Positions 8,779-16,652 of a stretch of DNA of 57,617 bases are shown one piece after another. A model generated the notes under the pieces. It did not search any database. It was not told where the DNA came from and worked only from the letters and a program-made list of their open reading frames with translations. The stretch lies in contig JBOFIT010000027.1 in NCBI GenBank assembly GCA_051650305.1, forward strand, positions 1-57,617. Reading direction: 5' to 3'. The stretch is from JBOFDK01 sp051650305 (GTDB lineage: Bacteria > Bacillota > Clostridia > Lachnospirales > Cellulosilyticaceae). The translations under genes and the position numbers were made by a program. Positions within the stretch are counted from its first letter, which is position 1, and every line of letters starts with the position of its first letter.

Positions 8779-9771
8779 TTATTGTCCCTCCTTTACTGAA
8801 GCCTCTTCTGTTTGAACAGCTGTCTTTTGCATCTTTTGTTGGATCTTTTGCCAGATGCTTTTAAAAGTGATGCCTTTTGCCTTACATACCATCATAATGA
8901 TAAGAATCATGGAGTACACAAGCATACGATACTCTGCAAATCCACGTAAAGCTTCATTAAGAACCCCTAATACGATGGCTGCAATCATTGTACCAAATAA
9001 GTTCCCCATACCTCCAAGTACAACGATAATGAGGTACTCAATAGAGTTTAAAAAGCCAAAACTTTGAGGATTTAACACTTGGTAATAATGTGCGTATAAG
9101 CCCCCTGCAATCCCTGCAAAGAAAGCCGCAACTGCAAAAGCAAAGGTTTTAAAATAAAAAGTAGATAGACCAGCACACTCTGCTGCAATCTCATTTTCAC
9201 GAATAGCGATAATACTACGTCCATGTCTCGTTTGTAAGAGACGATAAATCAGGATAATAATCACTGCTGTTACAAAAAAGGTAATGGTAAAACTACTGTA
9301 ACCATGTATACCGGATAAACCTTTCGCCCCGTTAGTAATCTTTAAATTATTAAGGACGATACGGATGATTTCTCCAAAGCCTAAAGTGATAATTCCTAGG
9401 TAATCCCCTTTTAAACGAAGTGCTGGAATACCAATGAGAATTCCTACAAGTGAAGCCAAGAGCCCCCCTGCAAGTAAAGCAATTGGGAATTCTATATAAA
9501 TAGGTAAGTCTAAATTCAATGTAATGATAGCTGATGTATAAGCACCTACTGCCATAAAGCCTGCATGGCCTAATACCAATTCACCTAAATAGCCTGTTAC
9601 AAGGGCTAATGAGACAGCCATAATCACATTAATAAGTATGGATACGATGATACCACTTACATAATAACTAATAATATCCAATGCCATCCCTACTGCTAGA
9701 AAGAGATACGCTCCTAAGATTCCACATAGAAAAAGCATGATTTTATTTGATTTAAACGCTGGTTTTTTCAT
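8779..9771 (-). CDS. livM: Branched-chain amino acid ABC transporter permease LivM
   Basis: Membrane subunit of the importer (330 residues). It has many hydrophobic segments and the family's coupling region, LRLKGDYLGIITLGFGEIIRIV, near the middle, followed by the TNGAKGLSGI motif of LivM. The C-terminal tail is Gln/Lys-rich and cytoplasmic. The start at 9771 has GAGAAGG upstream. It lies between livH and livG with 1-2 base gaps. Confidence 0.93.
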   Translation of the reverse strand: MKKPAFKSNKIMLFLCGILGAYLFLAVGMALDIISYYVSGIIVSILINVIMAVSLALVTGYLGELVLGHAGFMAVGAYTSAIITLNLDLPIYIEFPIALLAGGLLASLVGILIGIPALRLKGDYLGIITLGFGEIIRIVLNNLKITNGAKGLSGIHGYSSFTITFFVTAVIIILIYRLLQTRHGRSIIAIRENEIAAECAGLSTFYFKTFAFAVAAFFAGIAGGLYAHYYQVLNPQSFGFLNSIEYLIIVVLGGMGNLFGTMIAAIVLGVLNEALRGFAEYRMLVYSMILIIMMVCKAKGITFKSIWQKIQQKMQKTAVQTEEASVKEGQ

Positions 9772-9773
9772 TC

Positions 9774-10676
9774 TTACACCTTCTCTCTTACATTTTTACC
9801 AAGGATACCCGCTGGTTTTAATAAAAGCACTAGGATAAGAATACAGAATGAAAGGGCATCTGCCCATAATGATGCATCCGACCAAAAGAGTGATAAGAAA
9901 CCTTTTGCTAAACTTTCGATGAGTCCTAGTAGGAAGCCACCAAGCATCGCTCCTGGTATAATACCTATTCCACCTAGTACCGCTGCGATAAAGGCCTTAA
10001 GTCCTGGCATAACACCCATCAGTGGTCTAATTTGTGGGTAAGCCATAGCAAATAAAATCCCGCCCATAGCCCCTAGTGCAGAACCAATAGCAAATGCAAT
10101 GGAAATCGTTCGATTAACGGATATCCCCATAAGTGATGCTGCATGTGCATCCTCTGAAGAAGCACGCATTGCTTTACCAAGCTTTGTATGCTTAATGAAA
10201 AGCGTAAGTGCTAACATCAGTACTAAGGATAAACCTAAAGAAAGTAACATCATCTGACTGATTTGTATCTCGCCTAATTGAATAGGTGGTAAAGAAAGGG
10301 TTGGGAATGGTTTTGAGCTTGCGCCAAAAAGAATGGTGAAAAGTGTTTCTAAGAAGAAGCTTACACCAATGGCTGTAATAAGCGCCCACATACGTGGTGC
10401 TTTACGAAGCGGTTTATAAGCAATCTTTTCGATACTCATCCCTATAGCTGCACAAGCAACCATTGAAATAATAATGGCTATCACGAGAGGAAGTTTACAT
10501 ATTGCTACAAGGAAAAATGCAATATATGCCCCTACCATCATAATGTCCCCATGGGCAAAGTTAATAAGTTTTACGATACCATATACCATGGTGTACCCTA
10601 AGGCAATTAAAGCATAAATACTACCGATATGTAAGCCGTTAATCACTTGCTGAATAAATAATGTGCCGTAATCCAT
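9774..10676 (-). CDS. livH: Branched-chain amino acid ABC transporter permease LivH
   Basis: Partner permease of LivM. The N-terminus QQVINGLHIGSIYALIALGYTMVYG and the following INFAHGD motif are characteristic of LivH. The frame runs back to 10706, but ATG at 10676 has AAAGGTGG at proper spacing and gives 300 residues, close to the family norm. It is separated from livK by 86 bases that hold two strong overlapping hairpins, which could make expression of the channel lower than that of the binding protein. Confidence 0.93.
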   Translation of the reverse strand: MDYGTLFIQQVINGLHIGSIYALIALGYTMVYGIVKLINFAHGDIMMVGAYIAFFLVAICKLPLVIAIIISMVACAAIGMSIEKIAYKPLRKAPRMWALITAIGVSFFLETLFTILFGASSKPFPTLSLPPIQLGEIQISQMMLLSLGLSLVLMLALTLFIKHTKLGKAMRASSEDAHAASLMGISVNRTISIAFAIGSALGAMGGILFAMAYPQIRPLMGVMPGLKAFIAAVLGGIGIIPGAMLGGFLLGLIESLAKGFLSLFWSDASLWADALSFCILILVLLLKPAGILGKNVREKV

Positions 10677-10704
10677 AACATCCACCTTTCGTAGTCTATT
10701 TGAC

Positions 10705-10754
10705 ATAAATTTTGATAAAGCTCAAAATTTATCGGAAGAAGCTCTTCCGATAAA
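10705..10754 (-). promoter_or_regulatory. Overlapping hairpins between livK and livH
   Basis: Stem A: TTTATCGGAAGA (10728-10739) / TCTTCCGATAAA (10743-10754), 12 pairs with a 3-base loop. Stem B: ATAAATTTTGA (10705-10715) / TCAAAATTTAT (10722-10732). The bases 10728-10732 belong to both, so the two cannot form fully together. No T run follows, so this is not an ordinary terminator. Possible uses are protecting the livK mRNA end or setting the livK:livH ratio. Confidence 0.7.
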
Positions 10755-10762
10755 TAGTGTGA

Positions 10763-11911
10763 TTATTGTTCTGCACCTACTCTGGTGTAGAATGTGTTTT
10801 TGCCATCTTTGATTGTGATGATACAAGCTGCTTTCTTTGGATTTCTAAATTCATCGAAAGTTAAGTCACCTGTTACACAAGAAAGATCTGTATTTTTCAT
10901 TGCTTCTACAATTTTTGCTTCATCTGTTGAATCTGCTGTTTTAATCGCTTCGATCATAACGCGGGCTGCATCATAGCCAAGTGCTGCAAAAGCATTTGGT
11001 GCTGCACCGTATTTAGCTGTATAGCTTGCGATAAAGTCTTGAACGATTGCTGACTCATCATCTGGTGAGTAGTGGTTAACAAAGTAGCTACCTTCTACAA
11101 CTTCTGGGTTATCTGTTACTTTATCTGTTACACCATCCCAGCCATCGCCACCAAGAAGTGGTGCTGTGATACCAATCTCACGCGCTTGTGTCGCAATGAT
11201 TGCGATTGTTTCATAATAATCTGGGATAATGATGATATCTGGATTAGCTGTCTTTACATTTGCAAGGATTGGCTTGAAATCCACATCATTTTTACCGTAG
11301 TTAACTGTTGTTGCCACTTTTCCGCCTGCTGCTTCAAATGTGGTTGCGAATACTTCTGCAATACCTGTAGAATAATCTGATTCAGAGTTTACCATGATCG
11401 CTGCTGTCTTTGCTTTTAAATCACCAGCTGCAAATTGTGCAAGGATTTCACCTTGGTCTGGATCGATGAAACATGCTCTAAAGATATGCTCCCCTACTTC
11501 TGTAATGCTTTTTGTTGTACCTGTAGGTGTAATCATTGGAATCTTTCTTTCCTCAGCAATGTTTGCAATGGTTTCAGTTGTACTACTAATATCTGAACCG
11601 ATAAATGCAACAATCTTATCTTTGTCTACGAGTTTCTTAAAAGCATTGGTCGCATCAACTTGACTGCTCTTATTGTCCTCTAATATCATTGCGATTTGCT
11701 TTCCGAGTACACCACCTTGTGCATTGTACTCATCAATAGCAAGTTGGGCACCATTGCTGGCTGCCTTTCCATACTGTGCTGCCCCTGCTGTAAGGTCAAA
11801 GCTAGCACCTATTTTAATCGTATCACTTTCTTCTGTCTTGCTACATCCAGCCAATGACATTGTCCCCATCGCTATAGCCATTCCTATAGCAAACATTTTT
11901 TTCATTTTCAT
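10763..11911 (-). CDS. livK: Branched-chain amino acid binding lipoprotein LivK
   Basis: Extracellular solute-binding protein that feeds Leu/Ile/Val or related amino acids to LivHMGF. A lipoprotein signal ends in LAGC followed by SKTEES, so the mature protein is lipid-anchored. The Peripla_BP_6 fold is evident from IKIGASFDLTAGAAQYG at the start and the VAFIGSDISSTTE and PMITPTGTT regions. The frame opens at 11974, but ATG at 11911 follows GGAGGGA and gives a proper signal peptide (382 residues). It is the first gene of the operon, with a good promoter at 11946-11974. Exact substrate cannot be read from sequence. Confidence 0.93.
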   Translation of the reverse strand: MKMKKMFAIGMAIAMGTMSLAGCSKTEESDTIKIGASFDLTAGAAQYGKAASNGAQLAIDEYNAQGGVLGKQIAMILEDNKSSQVDATNAFKKLVDKDKIVAFIGSDISSTTETIANIAEERKIPMITPTGTTKSITEVGEHIFRACFIDPDQGEILAQFAAGDLKAKTAAIMVNSESDYSTGIAEVFATTFEAAGGKVATTVNYGKNDVDFKPILANVKTANPDIIIIPDYYETIAIIATQAREIGITAPLLGGDGWDGVTDKVTDNPEVVEGSYFVNHYSPDDESAIVQDFIASYTAKYGAAPNAFAALGYDAARVMIEAIKTADSTDEAKIVEAMKNTDLSCVTGDLTFDEFRNPKKAACIITIKDGKNTFYTRVGAEQ

Positions 11912-11936
11912 ATCTATCCCTCCATATTTCAAATCT

Positions 11937-11980
11937 AATATTGAAATTATAATCAATATTTCTTTCATTTTCAAGAATTA
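11937..11980 (-). promoter_or_regulatory. livK promoter with palindromic operator candidate
   Basis: Minus strand TTGAAA (11974-11969), 17 bases, TATAAT (11951-11946). The arms AATATTGA and TCAATATT (11937-11944 / 11953-11960) flank the -10 symmetrically. A CodY-like 15-mer with 10/15 matches overlaps the -35 (11966-11980). The promoter is well supported; the regulators are guesses. Confidence 0.68.
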
Positions 11981-12030
11981 TTTATTTGAGATGTGTTGAT
12001 TTATTAGGTTTTTAGCCAACAAATAGTATG

Positions 12031-12067
12031 TAAAATGATTTTTATAATTAAGTTAAAAATCATTTTA
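12031..12067. repeat. Perfect 14-base inverted repeat in the divergent livK gap
   Basis: TAAAATGATTTTTA (12031-12044) and its complement TAAAAATCATTTTA (12054-12067), separated by 9 bases. It lies between livK and the RNase gene in a 256-base spacer. The same 14-mer recurs at 30496-30509. It has no T run and is AT-rich, so an operator or a leader structure is more likely than a terminator. Confidence 0.75.
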
Positions 12068-12131
12068 TACTCGGTGTGTTTTATTTTTATGTTAACCTTT
12101 ATTTTTTTGGCTACGCATTTCACATGATTTC

Positions 12132-12140
12132 TGCTACAAT
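12132..12140 (+). promoter_or_regulatory. Extended -10 promoter of the RNase H-like gene
   Basis: TGC directly before TACAAT (12135-12140), an extended -10. The -35 at 17 bases (TACGCA, 12112-12117) is weak. The start codon is about 28 bases downstream. Confidence 0.5.
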
Positions 12141-12167
12141 AGTTTATAACTGAAAGGATGTGAAACC

Positions 12168-13196
12168 TTGATTTATCAATCACTACCTGTGCATTCGCTC
12201 TTTCATCCCCCTCTTACTGAGGGATGGTTTATTGATATCGAAACAACAGGATTATGTAAACATACTCATTCCGTTTTGATGGTGGGTATTTTAGAAAAAA
12301 AAGAAGAAAAATTTTTTTATCATTTTTGGTTATTAGAGGATTTATGTGAAGAAACAACCCTCCTTAAAGAGGTGGTGTCCTTCCTACGTGACTGTCCCAA
12401 ACTCTATACTTACGGTGGCTCTACTTTCGACTTAAGCTTTCTTGAAGCACGCTGTTCACTTTTGCAAGTCCCACTTCACAGCCATCTCTTTTTTGAACAC
12501 GTAGATTTAAAGAAACTACCGCTTATGCGCTATCTTTTAAAAGAAATGTCCTTAAACCGCCAAACGCTAGAGCATCTCATTCATTTCAACCGCAGCATCA
12601 CGACTAAGGGCAAAGATCTGGTACGCATCATCTTACTGTATGTACAAACAAAGGAAATGACGTATCAAACACTTATCAAATCCCATAACCTAGATGAGCT
12701 CCTAAGCCTCGTAGCTTTATGTCACTTCTATAGTTTTCTTAATGCCCTTACGGCTGAGACATGCACTGGATTTTTATGTGAACGCAACATTGTCCACTGC
12801 ACGTGTGTACCTTCTCTTACATTTCCCGTTGATTTACAGGTGACACTAGCTGATTTCACTTTGGATTATGTCTCCTCTAGCCATACATTAAGCCTTACAT
12901 TACCTGTACGCCAGCAGACACTTAAGCAGTTTCTTCCTTATAAAGATTATTATGCTGTCAATGGCCAGCTCATTCATAAATCCTTGGCACAGTGTATTCC
13001 TGCCACCTTCAAACGTAAGGCTACTAAGGAAAATGCTTTTCTCATCAAGGACGATATGTTTATTTTTTCTACTACCTCAGATGCACTTTGGCAAGATGAG
13101 ACGGGTAAACCCCATTGTCTTTATGACCCTACCACTTATACAAAAGATACTTTTTTTGCTACATTAGGCAAAATAATAACCCGTGGACGCTTTTAA
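12168..13196 (+). CDS. YprB-type DEDD ribonuclease H-like exonuclease
   Basis: Predicted nuclease of the RNase_H_2 / YprB family. FIDIETTG holds the first two metal ligands (Asp23, Glu25), and TYGGSTFDLSFLEAR (about 84-98) supplies the second motif. The C-terminal part, with IHKSLAQ and RKATKENAF, matches an extension common in clostridial homologues. The start is TTG at 12168, preceded by AAAGGATG; no ATG is better placed. It is 342 residues. It is divergent from livK and ends in a bidirectional terminator whose stem covers its last codons. The nucleic acid substrate is unknown. Confidence 0.82.
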   Translation: MIYQSLPVHSLFHPPLTEGWFIDIETTGLCKHTHSVLMVGILEKKEEKFFYHFWLLEDLCEETTLLKEVVSFLRDCPKLYTYGGSTFDLSFLEARCSLLQVPLHSHLFFEHVDLKKLPLMRYLLKEMSLNRQTLEHLIHFNRSITTKGKDLVRIILLYVQTKEMTYQTLIKSHNLDELLSLVALCHFYSFLNALTAETCTGFLCERNIVHCTCVPSLTFPVDLQVTLADFTLDYVSSSHTLSLTLPVRQQTLKQFLPYKDYYAVNGQLIHKSLAQCIPATFKRKATKENAFLIKDDMFIFSTTSDALWQDETGKPHCLYDPTTYTKDTFFATLGKIITRGRF

Positions 13197-13220
13197 CAAA
13201 CGTTCACGGGTTATTATTTT
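13171..13220. terminator. Bidirectional terminator between the RNase gene and cheR
   Basis: Sixteen-base arms, AAATAATAACCCGTG at 13171 onward paired with CACGGGTTATTATTT ending at 13220. The left arm lies inside the last codons of the upstream gene and the right arm touches the cheR stop. Confidence 0.88.
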
Positions 13221-13222
13221 AA

Positions 13223-13990
13223 TTATTGTTTTTGATAGAAGAATACACGACAAGGTGCTAAACCATATTTTTGTGCACCAATAATCTGCTCTGTACTTCC
13301 TACGAATAAAACGCCTTCACTAGTAAGTGCTTCACTAAACTTTGTGTAGATAGTATTTTTCGCTTCTTCAGTAAAGTATATGAGTACATTACGGCACACG
13401 ATTAAATCGATATTCTGAGGATAAGGGTCTTTAAGAAGGTTGTGCTCTTTAAAGGTCACACATTTCTTGATGTCCTCACTCACTTCATAAATGGTATCTT
13501 TTTTGTTGAAATACTTGGTCTTAAATGCCTCTGGCACATTTTCAATGTATTTATCGATATACTGCCCTTTTCTCGCACGGGCTAAAATCTCTTTATCGAT
13601 ATCCGTAGCCAGTACTTGAATCTGACTAAGTGGCATGAATTTGGATAAAAGCATCACTAAAGAATAAGGTTCGTCACCTGTTGAACATGCTGCACTCCAT
13701 ACTTTAATAGATCGCTTCTTTTTGAGCAAGCTTGGAATGATCTCTTGTTCTAAAGTCTGCCACTGTATTGGATTTCTAAAAAACTCTGATACATTAATGG
13801 TCAGATAATTCATAAACTCTTCGTAGCGTTCTTTGTCTTTTTTGATAAGGTCGATAAAATCACTGTATCCCTGACATTGCTGCTTACGTATCATCGCATC
13901 GATACGACGCTTCATTTGATTTTCTTTATACGCACTTAAATCAATGGCTGATAATTTAAAAAACACTTCTTTAAATTGTGTATAATCCAT
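13223..13990 (-). CDS. cheR: Chemotaxis receptor methyltransferase CheR
   Basis: Transfers methyl groups from S-adenosylmethionine to glutamates of chemoreceptors. The N-terminal helical CheR_N domain (about 1-75) is followed by the methyltransferase domain with VWSAACSTGDEPYS (SAM-binding, about 97-110), ATDID (acidic ligand) and CRNVLIYF (about 199-206). The length of 255 is slightly short but complete. The start at 13990 has AAGGGGG. No other chemotaxis gene is near; it trails ispH by 28 bases and may simply be carried by that transcript. Confidence 0.92.
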   Translation of the reverse strand: MDYTQFKEVFFKLSAIDLSAYKENQMKRRIDAMIRKQQCQGYSDFIDLIKKDKERYEEFMNYLTINVSEFFRNPIQWQTLEQEIIPSLLKKKRSIKVWSAACSTGDEPYSLVMLLSKFMPLSQIQVLATDIDKEILARARKGQYIDKYIENVPEAFKTKYFNKKDTIYEVSEDIKKCVTFKEHNLLKDPYPQNIDLIVCRNVLIYFTEEAKNTIYTKFSEALTSEGVLFVGSTEQIIGAQKYGLAPCRVFFYQKQ

Positions 13991-14018
13991 AAAGCTACCC
14001 CCTTAAAGTCCAGTGTTC

Positions 14019-14867
14019 CTACTGAGCTATTTGCACTACTTTCTCTATTACCTTCTCTATGATGTCTTGAGGTGTTGAAGCACCTGCTGTAATACCAATT
14101 TTTGAAGCACCTGCTACCATTTCCGCACTTAATGCTTCATCATCCAGGATACAGGCAGTCTGTTCACAGTGGTTTTTACAAATCTCATAAAGCTTTTGTG
14201 TATTAGAACTAAAGGCACTTCCAATAACAATCATCGCATCCACTTCTTTTGCGATGGCCTGTGCTTCTTCTTGGCGTTCTTTGGTCGCACTACAAATAGT
14301 AGGGATATAAGTAATCTGATAGTCTTCCTCTTCTAAGAAAGTCACCACTTTTTCTACGACTTCTTTTTTATAAGTCGTTTGAGATACGATCAAATACTGC
14401 TTATCCTTTGGCAATGCTTGTGCCATTAAGTCTTCTTTGTCTTTGACAATAAAGCATTTATCTTGTGCCCAACCGTTAATTCCTATGATTTCAGGGTGGT
14501 TAGCATCACCGATTACGATAATGCCATAACCTTTCTCATCATAGCTTTTCACAAGTTTATGGATCTTTCTCACATAAGGACACGTCGCATCTATGAGTTG
14601 GATGCCTTTTGTTTTTGCTTGGTCATAAATCGTACGTGGTACCCCATGTGCACGAATAATAAGTGTATCCATGGCTTTATCATCTATTGAATCAATAGAC
14701 ACAATGCCTTTTGTTGCTAAACGTTCAATAATAGAATCATTATGAATAATAGGACCTAACGTATAGGTTTGTTTTGTCACATCTGTGTCAAAAGCTAAAT
14801 TCACTGCACGCTTCACCCCAAAGCAAAACCCCGCTGTCTGCGCTACGATGATTTCTGGCTTACTCAT
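14019..14867 (-). CDS. ispH: 4-hydroxy-3-methylbut-2-enyl diphosphate reductase IspH
   Basis: Last enzyme of the MEP isoprenoid pathway, an iron-sulfur protein making IPP and DMAPP. The three cluster cysteines are visible: Cys15 (AGFCFG), Cys96 (DATCPY) and Cys192 (TICSATKERQ), along with substrate-binding His42 and His124. The length of 282 is that of the stand-alone enzyme; many clostridia have IspH fused to a ribosomal S1-like tail, which is absent here. It overlaps the end of cmk by 8 bases, so the two are co-translated. Confidence 0.95.
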   Translation of the reverse strand: MSKPEIIVAQTAGFCFGVKRAVNLAFDTDVTKQTYTLGPIIHNDSIIERLATKGIVSIDSIDDKAMDTLIIRAHGVPRTIYDQAKTKGIQLIDATCPYVRKIHKLVKSYDEKGYGIIVIGDANHPEIIGINGWAQDKCFIVKDKEDLMAQALPKDKQYLIVSQTTYKKEVVEKVVTFLEEEDYQITYIPTICSATKERQEEAQAIAKEVDAMIVIGSAFSSNTQKLYEICKNHCEQTACILDDEALSAEMVAGASKIGITAGASTPQDIIEKVIEKVVQIAQ

Positions 14868-15537
14868 GATTCTCCTTCTTTCTTATAAACATCTCTATGT
14901 TGGCAATGACTTCTTCGATTGATTGTGTGGTACTATCGATACATACTGCATCGTCTGCTTGCTTAAGTGGTGACACTGCGCGGTTTGAGTCTTGATAATC
15001 ACGCTCTTCTATTTCTTTTAGCAATGCATCAAAATCTGCTTGTATTCCTTTTTCTTGGTATTCTAAATGACGACGCTTTGCACGTTCGTACGCTGATGCT
15101 GTAAGAAAGACTTTCACTGTCGCATCTGGAAGCACGACTGTACCGATATCTCTTCCATCCATCACCACTGATTGACGCTTGGCAAGGCTTCGTTGCATCT
15201 CTACTAAAGCTTCTCTGACACTTTTATAGGTCGCTACCTTTGAAGCCGCTGTCGCTACCTCTTGAGTACGAATGGCAGTACTTACATCTTCACCATTGAG
15301 TGCGATAGACTGTGTCCCATCCTTATAGGTGATATCTATTTGAATAGCAGCTAACTTTTCTTCCACTGCTTGTTCATCATTATAATCGATGCCTTGTTGC
15401 ATACAGTAGTAGCCTACTGAACGATACATCGCTCCTGTATCAATATAGATACATTGAAGTTTTTTGGCTAATTGTTTTGCAATGGTACTTTTTCCAGCGC
15501 CTGCTGGCCCATCGATGGCTATTGAAAATTGTTTCAT
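14860..15537 (-). CDS. cmk: Cytidylate kinase
   Basis: Phosphorylates CMP and dCMP with ATP in pyrimidine salvage and supply. The P-loop GPAGAGKST is at residues 10-18, followed by DTGAMYRSVGYY and, in the middle, DGRDIGTVVLPDA, both diagnostic for the family. The length of 225 is normal. It begins 38 bases after an RpiR-type regulator on the same strand and overlaps ispH at its end; cmk-ispH pairing is common in clostridia. Confidence 0.95.
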   Translation of the reverse strand: MKQFSIAIDGPAGAGKSTIAKQLAKKLQCIYIDTGAMYRSVGYYCMQQGIDYNDEQAVEEKLAAIQIDITYKDGTQSIALNGEDVSTAIRTQEVATAASKVATYKSVREALVEMQRSLAKRQSVVMDGRDIGTVVLPDATVKVFLTASAYERAKRRHLEYQEKGIQADFDALLKEIEERDYQDSNRAVSPLKQADDAVCIDSTTQSIEEVIANIEMFIRKKENHE

Positions 15538-15575
15538 AAGTGTCTCCCTTTATGACTTATTTAATCTTTCTATCT

Positions 15576-16493
15576 TTAGTCGTACTTTTCTTTTTTCGTT
15601 CCGTTGGCTTCTAATGCGCCACTATTTTGCTCTCTTGTATCATCATAAACTTCATATTCCATCCAGATGTTTTCAAGATGTTCTAAATTAGATGAAATTT
15701 CATAACGTTTCTTTAAGCTGATGGCTACAATAAGTGCATTGATAATACTTAATGGTGCCACAAGTGAATCAACGAAAGAAACCATCTCACTTCTACCAAT
15801 TAAAGTATGATGTGCATACTGTGCAATGGGTGAAATGTAGCTATCTGTAATGGCAACAACTGTTGCTTTCTGAGCACGTGCAAATTCAAGTGCTTTTAAG
15901 ATACGCTTTGAATAACGTGGGAAGCTAATCCCTATAATCACATCGTTTTCATCGATACGATGGATAATTTCAAACATCTCACTAATACTATTGGTATTTA
16001 CCACTTTAACATGTGGAAAAATAATATTAAAGTAAAAGCCTAGAAAGCTTGCAAGACCTGCACAGCTTCTTACACCTAAAATATAAATCGTCTTCGCTTC
16101 AAGGATTTTATCTACTGTACGATCAAATATTTCTTCATCTATATGCTCAAGGGTATAGCGAATCTTTTCTTCGTCTGTTTCCAAAACGCTTCTTAGCACG
16201 TGATCCGTGTCGATGCGATCTGTAGTTACTTCTAATCGTTGCATGGCAGTTAGCTTACTTTTCACTAACTCCTCTAAGGCATCTTGGAATTTTGGATACC
16301 CATCATATCCTAACTCATTTGCAAAACGTACAACTGTTGATTCACTGACACCAACAATAGTCCCTAGCTTTGCTGCTGTTAAATATACCGCTTTTTCATA
16401 GTGATCTAAAATATAGTTAGCGATAAGCTTTTGCCCTTTACTTAGCTTAGGCATGCTTTTTTTAATACGTTGAATTAAATCATTATTGACCAT
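15576..16493 (-). CDS. RpiR/MurR-family transcription regulator
   Basis: DNA-binding regulator with an N-terminal RpiR helix-turn-helix (about 1-77; AAKLGTIVGVSESTVVRFANELG is the recognition region) and a C-terminal SIS sugar-phosphate domain (about 125-260; ILGVRSCAGLASFLG and GISFPRYSKRILKAL). Members sense phosphosugars such as MurNAc-6-P or sialic-acid intermediates; here no sugar gene is adjacent, so the ligand is unknown. The start at 16493 has GAAGGGA. Its own promoter carries a perfect tandem 10-base repeat that may be its operator. Downstream cmk, ispH and cheR are probably read from the same promoter. Confidence 0.88.
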   Translation of the reverse strand: MVNNDLIQRIKKSMPKLSKGQKLIANYILDHYEKAVYLTAAKLGTIVGVSESTVVRFANELGYDGYPKFQDALEELVKSKLTAMQRLEVTTDRIDTDHVLRSVLETDEEKIRYTLEHIDEEIFDRTVDKILEAKTIYILGVRSCAGLASFLGFYFNIIFPHVKVVNTNSISEMFEIIHRIDENDVIIGISFPRYSKRILKALEFARAQKATVVAITDSYISPIAQYAHHTLIGRSEMVSFVDSLVAPLSIINALIVAISLKKRYEISSNLEHLENIWMEYEVYDDTREQNSGALEANGTKKEKYD

Positions 16494-16519
16494 GATTCGT
16501 CCCTTCTCGTTCGTTTATT

Positions 16520-16539
16520 CATACTATCACATACTATCA
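16520..16539 (-). promoter_or_regulatory. Tandem 10-base repeat, candidate RpiR operator
   Basis: CATACTATCA occurs twice in a row without a gap (16520-16529, 16530-16539), beginning at the last base of the rpiR -10 and covering the predicted start site. A spacing of one helical turn suits a repressor bound on one face. Confidence 0.55.
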
Positions 16540-16566
16540 TTATATAATATATTTTTTTTTTGACAA
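16539..16566 (-). promoter_or_regulatory. rpiR-cmk-ispH-cheR promoter
   Basis: Minus strand TTGTCA (16566-16561), a 16-base spacer that is almost all A/T, and TATAAT (16544-16539). Confidence 0.68.
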
Positions 16567-16599
16567 CGTTATTTTGGAATTTCCCCAAATAAACCCAAA

Positions 16600-16628
16600 T
16601 AAAAAGGACATCTTTTTACAGATGTCCT
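16600..16628 (-). terminator. Terminator of the decarboxylase operon
   Basis: AGGACATCT (16605-16613) / AGATGTCCT (16620-16628), then a five-T run on the minus strand after oadA. Confidence 0.88.
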
Positions 16629-16652
16629 CTTTCTAAACAGTAAATTGTCTTA

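Noticed and set aside
11912..12167. A riboswitch or T-box in the livK gap
   Set aside because: I looked for a T-box sequence, specifier stem and terminator/antiterminator pair and saw none; only the promoters and inverted repeats described.
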